The notes under the pieces were generated by a model. It had not been told where the DNA came from and searched no databases. It worked only from the letters and a program-made list of their open reading frames with translations. From positions 520,001 through 584,000 of the forward strand of contig CP038109.1 in NCBI GenBank assembly GCA_004519485.1: 64,000 nt of DNA, read 5' to 3'. Below, piece by piece: positions 34,573 to 45,088 of the stretch (the first letter of the stretch is position 1; the number at the start of each line of letters is the position of its first letter). The translations under genes and the position numbers were made by a program. This DNA comes from Nannochloropsis oceanica. Lineage: Eukaryota; Sar; Eustigmatophyceae; Eustigmatales; Monodopsidaceae.

Positions 34573-34902
34573 ATGGAGCAGCAACTGCTAAGCGCGCCCC
34601 GAGTAGACGCTGCGGACATTCGCCAATTCCAGGGCCAGGTGGTGCGCATCGTGGGAAAGGTAGAGCAAGGTAATCACCCCGTGGCGGTGTTGGCGTGTGG
34701 GCCGGACACTTCGATGCGCGTGCACGTCAAGATGGCCCCCGGGAATCAGTACAACACCGCCTACGTAGAGGTCATGGGGCGGGTAAACCATGATGGGATG
34801 GAGGAGATTATGAGCTATGATTTGGGGGATTGCTTTGACATGGGCAATTATCAGCAGCTTCTGACATTCAGTATGGGGCAGTACCGTCCGCTCTTTGCGT
34901 AG
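34573..34902 (+). CDS. RPA3: Replication protein A 14 kDa subunit (RPA3)
   Basis: This single-exon gene encodes 109 residues from the ATG at 34573. The size and pattern match RPA14 (Rep_fac-A_3 family), a single OB-fold that forms the core of the heterotrimeric single-strand DNA-binding RPA complex with RPA70 and RPA32. Visible landmarks are the N-terminal PRVDAADIRQFQGQVVRIVGKV strand pair (about residues 8-29), the central VHVKMAPGNQYNTAYVEVMGRV strands, and the C-terminal helix region LGDCFDMGNYQQLLTF. Action is nuclear, in DNA replication and repair. An upstream in-frame ATG at 34420 would add 51 residues that are Ser/Thr-rich and not typical of the family, so the shorter start is preferred. 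Its 3' end faces the large LRR/ARM gene with the MITE between them. Confidence 0.85.
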   Translation: MEQQLLSAPRVDAADIRQFQGQVVRIVGKVEQGNHPVAVLACGPDTSMRVHVKMAPGNQYNTAYVEVMGRVNHDGMEEIMSYDLGDCFDMGNYQQLLTFSMGQYRPLFA

Positions 34903-35864
34903 ACCAGGAAAGAGCAGGGAATGAGGGAGATGAGGAGGGAAGGAGGGAGGGGAAGGGTTTGAAGAAGAAATGACACGCACATACATTTACGCAAGCACGA
35001 GGTAGACAAAGCAAGGATAAGTAGATGCATGCTTATAGTGTCGTGTCAGGAACTGTAGAGTGAACACAAAAGCAAAAAAAATGACGGGCCATGTTGGAAT
35101 TTCTCTGCTCCCTCTTTCATCCATTTTCCTGTCCTCCTATCCTACATGACGAGGACAGTGACCTGCAAGAAAACCGAAAGTTTTTTCTTAATCGCCGAAT
35201 GGCAAGTGGATGAAAGCAAAGACGACTGGAGATACGAGCATCCATTCGTGACTCACTAAAATTTCTTTTATAATAATACGTGACTCACTAAGACACATGC
35301 AAATTTTCCTCTTCCGCAAGGTCCCAACCATGGTCATACACGATCAAGCTCTTCGCTCACTCGATACAATCCAGGATTACTTCAATGGAAACTGTCCAGC
35401 GAACTTAACTCAAAGCATAGACCTCCTAATGCATATCGACGTACATATATTCCATTATGGACTATACAGAAAGTTATGTAAGTTTTTTGCTCTTTTTATT
35501 CTTTTGGGGCTCTAATCACCACCACGAGCCTTGCCACCGGCATGATGGCATCTACTTCTATCATGATGTGAGCACCAAAATAAGTCCGCCCCGCATGACG
35601 GGGTTGCTGCCGGCATCAGGCCACTGGCGTTTTCACGGGACGATGACGCCATCCCGCTCTGAACAAGCCGCTCCTTTGGCGGCCGGTCATCCCGCGCCAA
35701 CGAGTGGGACTGATGCCGGCAGCTACCCCATCATGCAGGGCGGGCTTTTTTTGGTGCTCACATTATATGTCCCTTTTTGGGATTTTTATGACAGGTACAG
35801 CCTCCTTGTATCACTTCTACTACAACTACAACCACTACTATTACTACTATTTTTATTATGAAGA
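34903..35864. other. Convergent intergenic region with a MITE
   Basis: This 962 bp lies between the ends of the RPA14 gene (+) and the LRR/ARM gene (-). The left 650 bp is AT-rich and unremarkable apart from a repeated 'gtgactcacta' at 35249 and 35280. The element at 35566-35763 is listed separately. Confidence 0.5.
35566..35763. mobile_element. Foldback MITE, 198 bp, 54 bp terminal inverted repeats
   Basis: Bases 35566-35619 and the reverse complement of 35710-35763 match at 49 of 54 positions, starting atgtgagcacc and ending ctgccggcatcag. The inner ~90 bases are also roughly palindromic (ccactggcg...cgggacgatgac against the right arm), so the whole element can fold into one long hairpin. 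It has no coding capacity, hence non-autonomous. I see no clean target-site duplication (left flank tctatcatg, right flank tatatgtcc), so the superfamily cannot be assigned. Arm divergence of about 9 percent suggests it is not recent. Confidence 0.85.
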
Positions 35865-38800
35865 CTACTCCTGTTTGCTTTCCTCTTTCTCGTTTTTCCC
35901 TTGATCGTCTTCTGCCCCTCCTTCTCCACTCACACGGAGCAAAGCAGCGAATTGTCCAATAACGGCTTTATTGTTCCCACGATTCACGCGACGGTCGCTG
36001 GACCATTGCCTCACTAGACCTTGAACGTATGCGCCAAACACACGTCCTTTATCATCTTTTTCCTCCTGATCTTTCTTTATTAAAATCGCAATCCTCGAGA
36101 AAAAGTCTGGCACTGAGGCCATGATGCTCAGTACGATCTCGAGGGACGACACGACCGATTGAGCTTCCACAGATCGATACAAGAAGGCAAACAACTCTGG
36201 CAGGCAGCGCTCAACGCATAACTTGGTAAAAGTGGACCGACATTGGAGTAACTCAAATACTAACACTCTGACTCCCCCATAAAGGAAGTTATCAGTGCCA
36301 AGGACGTGGGGCAGGGCGAAGGCAGGCTCCTCGAGCGTCAGCATGCGGAGAGTGCGAACTGCCTTATACTCAATAAGTTCATGTGCCGTCACCTCTTTCA
36401 TCAGATACGACAAGGCCGCCCTTCCCACATGCACGCCCCCTTCACGTCCATACTTTTGCAGAGCATCAGCCATATTTCTATCAAAAGATATATTACTACT
36501 ACCACCACCACTGCCAACGCCGAGTATAGTCTTGTTGTTGCTGCTGCTGCTATTTCCGAAGCTGGGACACCTGGCAGAGGTCACTCGGGTACGATGAGAG
36601 TCCAACAACATTCGCACCACTGGGAAGGAAGACTTCTCGGAACCCAGTACTGCAGCTGTCATAGCGGGGACGGAAATCAAGGACATAACCAGATGAGGTG
36701 TTCGACCAGTCAAATGGAACTTGCGGTCGTTATTAATCCCTTCCTTGGTAAGACATTCCACGATGGCGGCAGGTTCCACAACAGGCACACCGAAAGTCAA
36801 GGCTCTGTGAATATAGGGATGTTCAACTGCGGTACCACTTCCCGCTTTGGCGGTAGATCCCGCATTTTGAACTTGCTTGTCCGATGGCGCGCCTTCAAAG
36901 TTGGACGCTGCTGCTACGTCTCCTCCTCCTCCTCGCCCCCCTCCTCCTCCTCCTCCTCCTCCTCCTCCTCCTCCTCTCCCTATGTTTCCTCCTCCCTCTC
37001 CGTCTGTTCTACCACCCACCGCGTTCGCCATGTCTTTTCTGGACAAATCATGAGGAAAGCGCGCACGCGTCGTTGTCAGCATGGCCAAAGCGCGTGCCAG
37101 CCGACCGACGTTGCTCCCACTATACGCAGCCAGGTTGCACAATCCGCGGAGGACATCGCGTACTCTAGTCGCGGCCCGCGCCAGTCCAAATGCTATGACA
37201 GGAACATTCTCAACGCTCGCAATCACCTCGATCCACAATTCCAAAAAATCTTCGGATGAGCGCGGTGCTGGAGAATGAGAAGATGTTCGGCGAGAGCCAT
37301 GTTTTTGGGTCATCTTTCCTATCGTTGCGTCCATTGCTTTAGAGACATTAGTGCCTGAAGCCGCCTGACGCGCGGCAAGTGCTCGTATGCCAGGTCCCGC
37401 GAGCATCTTCACGAAAATCTCGGAAAAAATAGTCAAGGAGGATAGCGCCAAAGCCACAATACGAAGCTGGGACACTTTCCATTGCTGCTTGCCCTGCGGC
37501 ACTCCGAACACATTCTTTTTCCTTTGAATTTTACACTTTTCAATAAAATCAAAAAGGCGATTTATCACCTCCTTTTCTCCTAATTGATTAAGTGCCGCGT
37601 CCAAATTTGAGCATAAGCTTAGGTAAAGAGATGATGAAGAGGACGAAGCACAAGCAGTAGCAGCAGCGGCGGGCAAAGGATACAAAGAAGTGACAGTGCA
37701 ACTCTTGGAGAAAAAGGATGTCGAGATTACCGGTTGAGTCGATGTGCTGACTGCGTCCAGACCTGCCAAGGACACGATGAGCTCATCAAATAGGCTGGCT
37801 TTAAAAGGACGCATTCTACCACTTTTCGTCTTGATTGCTACAATTTTGATTCTCTCCAGTACATCGCACAAATGATCTACTGGTTCACCCTTAAGCGCAC
37901 GGAGCACACACAAGGCCTCAGGCGAAGCGTCAGATGCAAGCTTGAGCACATCCACAGCTTCGCCTAGCTGCTGCCGCTCCCACGCGCTCACAATTCCTCC
38001 AGAACCCAACAGACCACGGCTTGCCACCTCCTTGAGCATGTTGAAAAGCGTCATGGAGCCTACTTGCTTGGCATCCGCAGCGAGCGCCGTAATGAAAGCC
38101 GAGCTACGCTCGGGTGCAAGCAGGGTCTCGAGAATAAGGACGCGCCCCGTGTCGACGCGATACCTGGACGGATCAATGGGCAAACCGCTCGGAATTTTCT
38201 TGCTACTGGTGGCAAACATACTTGTCAGGTATTTCGCAAAGCCTTTGAAGGTTGGAGCCTCGATGCGCCGAAGGAGAACGTCAACAATGAAACCTGGTAC
38301 CCATCGAGGGATGTCGAGGTGGGAACAAATCCAAAGAATAGAGGGCGTGCAGTCGTCTTGAAAGAGGGCAGCGACAACGGAGGCCAGGAGACGCTCGGCT
38401 CGCAGGGCCTCAAACATCAATGCCACGTTCTCGGATAAGAGGAAAAGCAGCGTTTCCATCCGGAGCTTGACAAGCGATTTCAGGATAAATTTGCATGGCT
38501 GCTCAAAGATCACGTGCAGCACAAGACGGATCATCATCACAGCTCTTACCATTCCGTTGTCAACCGTCGCAGAGGGGGTGTACCTGGCGAGGTCTCCATA
38601 CAGTCCTTCTTTCCTTTCCTCCTTTGTGGCGCGAAAGCCTCGATCAGCCATGGCGGCCATGTTGAGTTCCCACACCCCGCGCACAGGGAGATCTTGTCGC
38701 AGGATGCGTAGGAGGACAAACGATGCGTCGAGATACGCATCTTCAGAAAACCGGAAGGCAATCACTTTCACTGCAATGACAGCTATGGCTTCAAAGTCTA

Positions 38801-40535
38801 CGTCCGACACGTGAAAAAGCGGAAAATTCTGAGTGCTTTCTAATGCGAAAGATACCATGGCCAAGAGGTGGTACGCCAGCAAAGACAGCGCCTGGTCAGG
38901 AGTGTTCTCGCCTTCTTTACCGGTCGGAGCCGCCAATGCCACTCGTACCAACTCGTAGAGCAAGACACGCGTCCGATGATACAGGTCTGGATATTCGGTT
39001 GGATCTAAGTAGTAGGTCTCATCACTTTTTACGTAGATATCAAGCGCGCGCACCGCCTGGGCCCGAGCATAATAGGAATTGCACTCATCGAGCTGATCGA
39101 CCCAAGCGACCACGCAGTCAAGGTCCAGCTCGCAAAATATGCGCCCGTCCACACTCGCATACAACAGAGTGCCTAGCTCCACAAGTCTCGGATCGCGCGT
39201 GCGCAAAAGCTTGGGGACAGCTGTCCTACTCTCCACATAAAGGTGGTGTAGGTGAGGAGGGCGCTCTCCGTCTGCAGCCCAATGCAACAGGGCCTCGGTC
39301 TCAGTCTCCCATTTCGGATCCGAACAAAAAAGCTGATCCAACCAATCACTACCGTCCTCGTCCCCAGTCGGGTTGTCCTTACAGAAGTATAGACTGTGTA
39401 AGCGAGGCGTCGTCACTCGGGTCAAGGAGGTAAGCAAATTAATGAACAATCTGATTGTCATGTCTGGGGAAGCAGATGGGAAGAGAGCAGCACTTGATTT
39501 TCTCTCAAATCGCATGTACACTAGCTTCGGCAGCTTCCCAGCCCGCACTAGCCGCGTCAGAGGACCGAAACCCAGTTCAAGCACCTCTGGCCCACTAATC
39601 GTCAAGTACTCCAAGCTCGAAGGTAGCTGCTCCTCTATCCATCTTTCCGCAGCAATCCCTATTTCCTCATCGAATCTCAGATTGATTGTCGTCAAGCAAC
39701 GCAAGGAGCGCAAGCCAGTCAGAAGGGTGCATGGCTCCCGCGCGACCTTCAGTGCTGCCGTGTCCCCAGCAGCGGGCTCGATGTCGCTACCCACATTGCC
39801 CACATCTGCGTAAAATCTGCGCTTTTTCCCATGCTTCCCTCCTCTGGGGTTTAAGTTCCTTTTGCTGAGCCCTTTCTCGGCGTGCTTACCCGCATTTTGC
39901 ACCATGCCCTCGCCTGCCGCATCTACTGTTGACACTTGTTCCCCCTCGCCAACCTCATCAGGGTCCAGCGCGATCAACTCCAAGCCGCCACCTCCTGTTT
40001 TCTTTTCTGCCATGCTCTGAATACCTTTTCCCCCTTTCTTCTTCTTCATTTTACTCTTTTCCCGCTCCGGCTTTTCCAGTGTCGAAATTTTTAGGTTTTT
40101 GAGCAATGGAGCAACAACACTTAAATCCACTCCCGCCGGTTGGTACCATGCTCTACTAGAATAATCTCCAAACGTGATAGAGAGGTTACTCAGCCGGCGG
40201 AATTTCCCCAAAATCGGAAACAGTCGTTCGTCCCCTCTAAGACGTAGGATGGAACTTCTCGTCGTGTCGCATACATCCTTGGAGACCGTAAGCAGGCTCT
40301 TCTTGGTAGAAAGACCCACTAACCCGTCTTGATTCAGCACAAAGCCCAATGCTTCCATCAAAACAGGTGGGGAGGGGTATGTGACGGCATGCGGAGATGA
40401 CGGCGTTGTTGGTGAGGCTGTTGCTACCTCTACTGCTGCGCTGGAAGTCATGGCCGGAGAGGGGTAAGCGGCCGAGCTGGAAGGAGGCGAAAAGGCGCCG
40501 TCTAAAGACGCTTTGGGTTTTGTATCGTTGACCAT
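35865..40535 (-). CDS. Large LRR/ARM-like protein of unknown function, possible F-box-like N-terminus
   Basis: This single-exon gene encodes 1556 residues from the ATG at 40535. The first ~50 residues are Ser/Pro/Ala-rich. Residues ~60-105 (ALGFVLNQDGLVGLSTKKSLLTV then CDTTRSSILRLRGD; split here for length) loosely resemble an F-box. Next come leucine-rich segments such as LTGLRSLRCLTTINLRFDEE and LPSSLEYLTISGPEVLELGF, consistent with LRRs, interrupted by a Lys-rich stretch (KMKKKKGGKG). The remainder is long, helical and Leu/Ala-rich (e.g. AALFQDDCTPSILWICSHLD), consistent with HEAT/ARM repeats. Near residue 1210 there is a polyglycine tract. No catalytic motif was seen. A scaffold or ubiquitin-ligase adaptor role would be speculation. 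The absence of introns over 4.7 kb is notable next to its multi-exon neighbours. Confidence 0.75.
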   Translation of the reverse strand: MVNDTKPKASLDGAFSPPSSSAAYPSPAMTSSAAVEVATASPTTPSSPHAVTYPSPPVLMEALGFVLNQDGLVGLSTKKSLLTVSKDVCDTTRSSILRLRGDERLFPILGKFRRLSNLSITFGDYSSRAWYQPAGVDLSVVAPLLKNLKISTLEKPEREKSKMKKKKGGKGIQSMAEKKTGGGGLELIALDPDEVGEGEQVSTVDAAGEGMVQNAGKHAEKGLSKRNLNPRGGKHGKKRRFYADVGNVGSDIEPAAGDTAALKVAREPCTLLTGLRSLRCLTTINLRFDEEIGIAAERWIEEQLPSSLEYLTISGPEVLELGFGPLTRLVRAGKLPKLVYMRFERKSSAALFPSASPDMTIRLFINLLTSLTRVTTPRLHSLYFCKDNPTGDEDGSDWLDQLFCSDPKWETETEALLHWAADGERPPHLHHLYVESRTAVPKLLRTRDPRLVELGTLLYASVDGRIFCELDLDCVVAWVDQLDECNSYYARAQAVRALDIYVKSDETYYLDPTEYPDLYHRTRVLLYELVRVALAAPTGKEGENTPDQALSLLAYHLLAMVSFALESTQNFPLFHVSDVDFEAIAVIAVKVIAFRFSEDAYLDASFVLLRILRQDLPVRGVWELNMAAMADRGFRATKEERKEGLYGDLARYTPSATVDNGMVRAVMMIRLVLHVIFEQPCKFILKSLVKLRMETLLFLLSENVALMFEALRAERLLASVVAALFQDDCTPSILWICSHLDIPRWVPGFIVDVLLRRIEAPTFKGFAKYLTSMFATSSKKIPSGLPIDPSRYRVDTGRVLILETLLAPERSSAFITALAADAKQVGSMTLFNMLKEVASRGLLGSGGIVSAWERQQLGEAVDVLKLASDASPEALCVLRALKGEPVDHLCDVLERIKIVAIKTKSGRMRPFKASLFDELIVSLAGLDAVSTSTQPVISTSFFSKSCTVTSLYPLPAAAATACASSSSSSLYLSLCSNLDAALNQLGEKEVINRLFDFIEKCKIQRKKNVFGVPQGKQQWKVSQLRIVALALSSLTIFSEIFVKMLAGPGIRALAARQAASGTNVSKAMDATIGKMTQKHGSRRTSSHSPAPRSSEDFLELWIEVIASVENVPVIAFGLARAATRVRDVLRGLCNLAAYSGSNVGRLARALAMLTTTRARFPHDLSRKDMANAVGGRTDGEGGGNIGRGGGGGGGGGGGGGRGGGGDVAAASNFEGAPSDKQVQNAGSTAKAGSGTAVEHPYIHRALTFGVPVVEPAAIVECLTKEGINNDRKFHLTGRTPHLVMSLISVPAMTAAVLGSEKSSFPVVRMLLDSHRTRVTSARCPSFGNSSSSNNKTILGVGSGGGSSNISFDRNMADALQKYGREGGVHVGRAALSYLMKEVTAHELIEYKAVRTLRMLTLEEPAFALPHVLGTDNFLYGGVRVLVFELLQCRSTFTKLCVERCLPELFAFLYRSVEAQSVVSSLEIVLSIMASVPDFFSRIAILIKKDQEEKDDKGRVFGAYVQGLVRQWSSDRRVNRGNNKAVIGQFAALLRVSGEGGAEDDQGKNEKEESKQE

Positions 40536-41596
40536 ATTACTTTCCGGGAGACAGGCCCTGTGGGTGGCGACAAGGGAGGAATTACAAGATGTGAGTTTCT
40601 ATAGGTAGGATGAAGCACAAGCTGAAATGAAGAAAGATGGATGAATATGGCAACTTGTTTAAATTCACGGGCGCTAGCAGAATGCACAGTGGGACTGTTA
40701 AACAATAAAAAAATGCTATCAAGACAGGGCGCAACAGAGATCTATCTCTGCGCAGAAAAGGGGCGTGCATGCGGCCGTTGTTGCAACGCACTATGCAGGA
40801 GGTTTTCAGTGCTTGGAAAGCGTTGCTAGGGGCAGGGTGAGGGCATATCCGCGACAGCTCCGGGCGTAGGTGGGGCATCTGCTGCTGATGCTGCTGCTGA
40901 AGCGGTAGCAGCACGTTTGGTGCGTTTGTGTGCGGCGGGGATAATGCGATAGAGGGAGGTAGGAGGAGGCTTTTGCAAGGCCTTTGCCCTGCAAGGTTGA
41001 CCATTTCCCTTGGCTTGCTCATGGGACTAGACCTCTCGGTGAATACGATGGTGTACAAGCTTGTGACAGACCCGTCCATAAACTGCTTTGGGATGTGAGG
41101 TAAGGGCGTGTGGTTGTGAAGGGCCATATTGAATTTAGTCTCGTGACCACCTTTGCACTCTTTACAAAGAGTGAATACTTCCGGGTAGCTTTATATGCTC
41201 TCACCCTCCTCAGTTTCAAAGCCGCTGATAGACACGCGCAACGATTTCCGGATCCATGGTGTGCTCGAGCTTGTTTATTCCATGCTGAATGTGCAATACG
41301 CAACACGTAAAAAGAAAGAAGAAAAATGCACAACAAACATTTCACACTCATCTTACTTGAGTTTCCCCTCCTTCCTCTAGGACGACAAGCTTTGGCTGGC
41401 GTCCCGTCCGCCTAATTTTCGGGCGTGGACACACAGGGAGCCCGGGCTGGTAAGAGAACAGTTTGTGCCCGCATCATACTCACACCCACAATGTATACGT
41501 TCTCAAGTCTTCCTTCATTTTCGGCGGTGGTCACTATGAGGAGAATCGGGGAGAATATTTGTGCCATAATTTATGCACTGGGGCGCTCATTCTGGT

Positions 41597-41715
41597 AGAA
41601 TCGGCCACCTCAACGTGGAATACGCCGGAACCCGTCCGCTCTCCGAAGCTAAGCGCGTTCGAGCCCGAATAGTACTACCGTGGGTGACCAGGTTGGAAGG
41701 TCGGGTGTCGATTCT
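41597..41715 (+). rRNA. 5S ribosomal RNA
   Basis: The 119 nt match the 5S consensus throughout. Helix I forms from 5' AGAATCG (41597-41603) and 3' CGATTCT (41709-41715). The loop B/C region reads ACGCCGGAACCCGTCCG. The internal promoter box A equivalent is CCGAAGCTAAGCGCG and box C is GTGGGTGACCAGGTTGGAAG. The pattern (CCGGAACCCGTCCG, TAGTACTACCGTGGGTGACC) is heterokont/algal rather than bacterial. It is a single copy, not in an rDNA or tandem 5S array within the window. Transcription by RNA polymerase III is inferred from the internal boxes and the T-run just after it. Confidence 0.95.
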
Positions 41716-41718
41716 TTT
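41715..41718 (+). terminator. Pol III T-run terminator of the 5S gene
   Basis: Four consecutive T residues directly follow helix I of the 5S gene, the minimal RNA polymerase III termination signal. A second T-rich stretch (catttct) follows. Confidence 0.7.
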
Positions 41719-42846
41719 CTCATTTCTGCAAGTTTCGGCCCATCCATAGACAATACAATTCATATGATGTTTTTTCCCTCGCGTACCATGAACCAATCTA
41801 CCTCCATAAAGACGACAGTTTCCTTGTAAGACGTCTTGGAAAAGAAATGGGGGGAGACAAACGAACATCTTTCGCTGCATGGCTTAAAATCATATGTTAA
41901 AGTTTTGTTTCTTAAACTCTTTCCATCTGTTTTTCTCCATTCTGGACACTTATGGGTGTTTTGAGGGCCCCGTATCAGAGCGCTTATACTAAGAAGCAAG
42001 TTTCACAGTGCTAACAAAAGGTGCTGTAAATATTTTCCCTCCCCCATTATTTTCTGTCTTGTTTTGCAGGAGTCCAAGCAGCGAGCCTGTCAGCCCGAAG
42101 ACGATTCATCATAGGTTTTCTTATTCAGTAAAATCTCCCATTCCTCTGTCTCTTACTTATTTTCTTACGTCTTGCTGTACCAGTAAGTCTGCCTTCGTCT
42201 TGAGGAGAAGATGGCGTTGATTTTTGGCACACAGACTCGACCTCCTCAGGCCACCGTGACTCAACGGCCCACACCCGTCAAACGGGCTTCTTCCCTGCTT
42301 CCATCTCTCGTCTTCCACAACCCACATCTCACGTGCCTGACTCCCCAGAACGAACGCTGAGGCTGTGTAGGCTTACCAGCACCTCTGCCACGATAAGCTT
42401 GACTACAGCTTTGATGGTGCGGTCTTGTATGCCTGAGCAACATCAGAGCAAACGTTAGAAGCAAGAAAGCTCCAACCCACAGCAATGATGATGATGGGTC
42501 GTCCTGCATTTCTGAACCATATGCGTGCTCACCCTCCTCCTCCTTCCGTCCCTCCTCGCGCCACGCTATAAAGACAATAAAACCGGTAACCACTACTTAA
42601 GCAATAATCGTGGCGGAAGAACAGCAACATCACTTCCTCGTCAAGCATGTCAACGTCATTCCGTCTCAACATGCCCATGCACGAGACACTACACCCACCC
42701 ACACACGGACACGGACAGACGGACAGCTCCATGAAGCCCTTTTTGCCCCTTTCACTCCTGTCGGACAGTGCCTTCTGGCGGCGCATCTTAATTTCTTTTC
42801 CCTACAGCCCCCCGGGAAAGCAACACGCCCATCATCATGCATCACC

Positions 42847-45057
42847 ATGGCTCACATTTCGCATTCCCCCTCTGCCCCATCACGTACAGGTATGAACACG
42901 CTTAACATCCCAGGCTTCAGCTCTGGGGACCAAGCCCGGGGCTTGCAGAACTTCATCACGGACATACGAAATTGTACAAGCCGGGAAGCAGAGCAAATGC
43001 GCATTGACAAGGAACTGGCCAACATCCGGCACAAGTTTTCCTCCCCCGCCACCCTCAGCCCATATCAACGCAAGAAGTACGTGTGGAAGCTCGTCTACAT
43101 CTTTACGCTGGGCTACGAGGTGGACTTTGGGCACATGGAGATTATCGCCTTGATCTCCTCTGGCAAGTTCAGTGAGAAAAGCGTCGGATACGTGGCCGTC
43201 TCCCTCCTCATGAAGTCCGACAACGAAATGATGACTCTGGTGGTCAATTCGGTGCGGAACGACCTTCTCTCATACAACAACTACTTCCAATCCCTCGCTC
43301 TTGCTTCGATTGCCAACATCGGCGGCGCCGAGTTTGCCGAAGCCCTGACACCCGATGTGCAACGTCTTCTCACCTCCAGAGACACAGACTCGGTCGTTCG
43401 CAAGAAGGCAGCCTTATGCCTCCTCAAGCTCTTTCGCACCAACCCCGACAACATCACCCACCAAGAATGGGCCCCTCACATGGCTCGCCTGCTTGAAGAA
43501 CGACACCTGGGCGTATTGCTTTCCGCCATGTCCCTCCTTATAGCCTTGGCTTCCAAAGCCCCAGGCGACTACGAGCTGTGTGTGCCGTACGTCATCGCCC
43601 TCCTTTCCCGCCTCGTGCTCACCCCTCGAGCAGTCATGGAGGATTATCTTTATTACAACACACCTTCCCCCTGGCTCCAAGTCAAATTCTTGAAATTTCT
43701 GCAGCTGTACCCCCCCCCTCAGGACGGGGTGCAGTCGGAAAGGCTATCAGATTCGTTGAAGAAGATCCTCACACATACGGCCGTGTCGGACACGGTCAAT
43801 AAAAGCAATGCCGATCATGCCGTGTTGTTCGAGGCGGTCAATGTGGTGTTATCACAGGGGCAGGCGGTGCATTCAGGGTTGAAAGGACAGGCGTTGGCGT
43901 TATTGGGGAGGTTTATTTCGGTCAAAGAGCCCAACATTCGATATTTGGGGCTTGAGGCTCTAGGGAGATTTGCCCAGCTGACGGAGGGAAAGGATGCGGA
44001 TGAGGGGATTAAGAAGCACATGAATACGGTATTTGTAAGTTTGAAGGATGCGGATATTTCAGTGAGGAGGCAAGCGCTGGATTTGGTCTTTGCCATGTGT
44101 GATCATTCCAATGCTCGGGCGATCGTGGGTGAGTTGTCGACGAATCTTGCCACGGCCGATGCGGGGATACGAGAGGAAATGGTGTTGAAGATAGCGGTGC
44201 TTGCTGAGAGGTACGCGACTGATTTGAGGTGGTACGTGGACTCGGTGTTGCAGTTGATTCACCTGGCCGGGGACTTTGTCAGTGATGACGTCTGGCATCG
44301 GATAATCCAGATCGTGACGGGGCACAAGGAGCTCCAGAGCTACGCCGCCGAAAACGTATTCAGGGCCTTGGAGGCGAGGGTAGTGCATGAGTCGGCGGTC
44401 TTGGTGGGAGGGTATGTGCTGGGGGAATTCGGGTATCTGATTGCGGAGCAGCCGGGGATGGGGGGAGAGGCACAATTTGCGGTGTTGCAGGTATAAAGGG
44501 GGGTAAGGAAGGGAGGGAGGGACGGAGGGAAAGGTGGAGGGAGGAAGTGAAAATGGGGACAGCAACAAATCTTTGAGAAGAGTGAGAGGCATATCAGGGG
44601 CACGCACTCATACCTTATTGATTTCCTTCTTTAACTCTCCTTCCCTGATGTGTTGCAGAAGCATTTTGGGGGGGCCTCGGCGAGGACGAAGGCGTTGCTA
44701 TTAAGTACGTATGCAAAACTCGAGAATCTGTACCCCGAAGTACGGCCGTTGGTGCAGCCTGTCTTTGAAAAACATGCGCCGAGCACCGAATTGGAGTTGC
44801 AACAGCGGGCGTGCGAATACTCGTCGTTGCTGACACAGGGGGATGAGATCATGGACACGGTCCTTCAGGAAATGCCCGCATGGCCAGAAGACAAGGAGTC
44901 GGCGCTAGAGATTAGGCTGAGGACGAAGCAGGAATCCGCGGAGGATAGAACTGGGTTTCAGAAGAGTGTGGAGGGACGGGGTATGGGAGATGGAGGGGTG
45001 GTTGCTGAGGTGGACAAATCGGGAACGATGAGCCCGACGGCGGCGGGGGTTAGTCGT

Positions 45058-45088
<31 letters not shown>

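Larger units (their letters stand above)
40536..42846. other. Divergent intergenic region containing the 5S rRNA gene
   Basis: This 2.3 kb separates the LRR/ARM gene (-) from AP-2 alpha (+). Apart from the 5S gene at 41597-41715, no other RNA or protein gene was recognised. Short frames on both strands at 40582-41351 and 42261-42786 show no family features. Confidence 0.5.

Noticed and set aside
35512-35904. Two short frames with similar peptides (GLMPAATPSC)
   Set aside because: The peptide similarity is just the two inverted arms of the MITE read on opposite strands.
36306-37259. 317-codon plus-strand frame
   Set aside because: It is antisense to the LRR/ARM gene and contains no recognisable feature.
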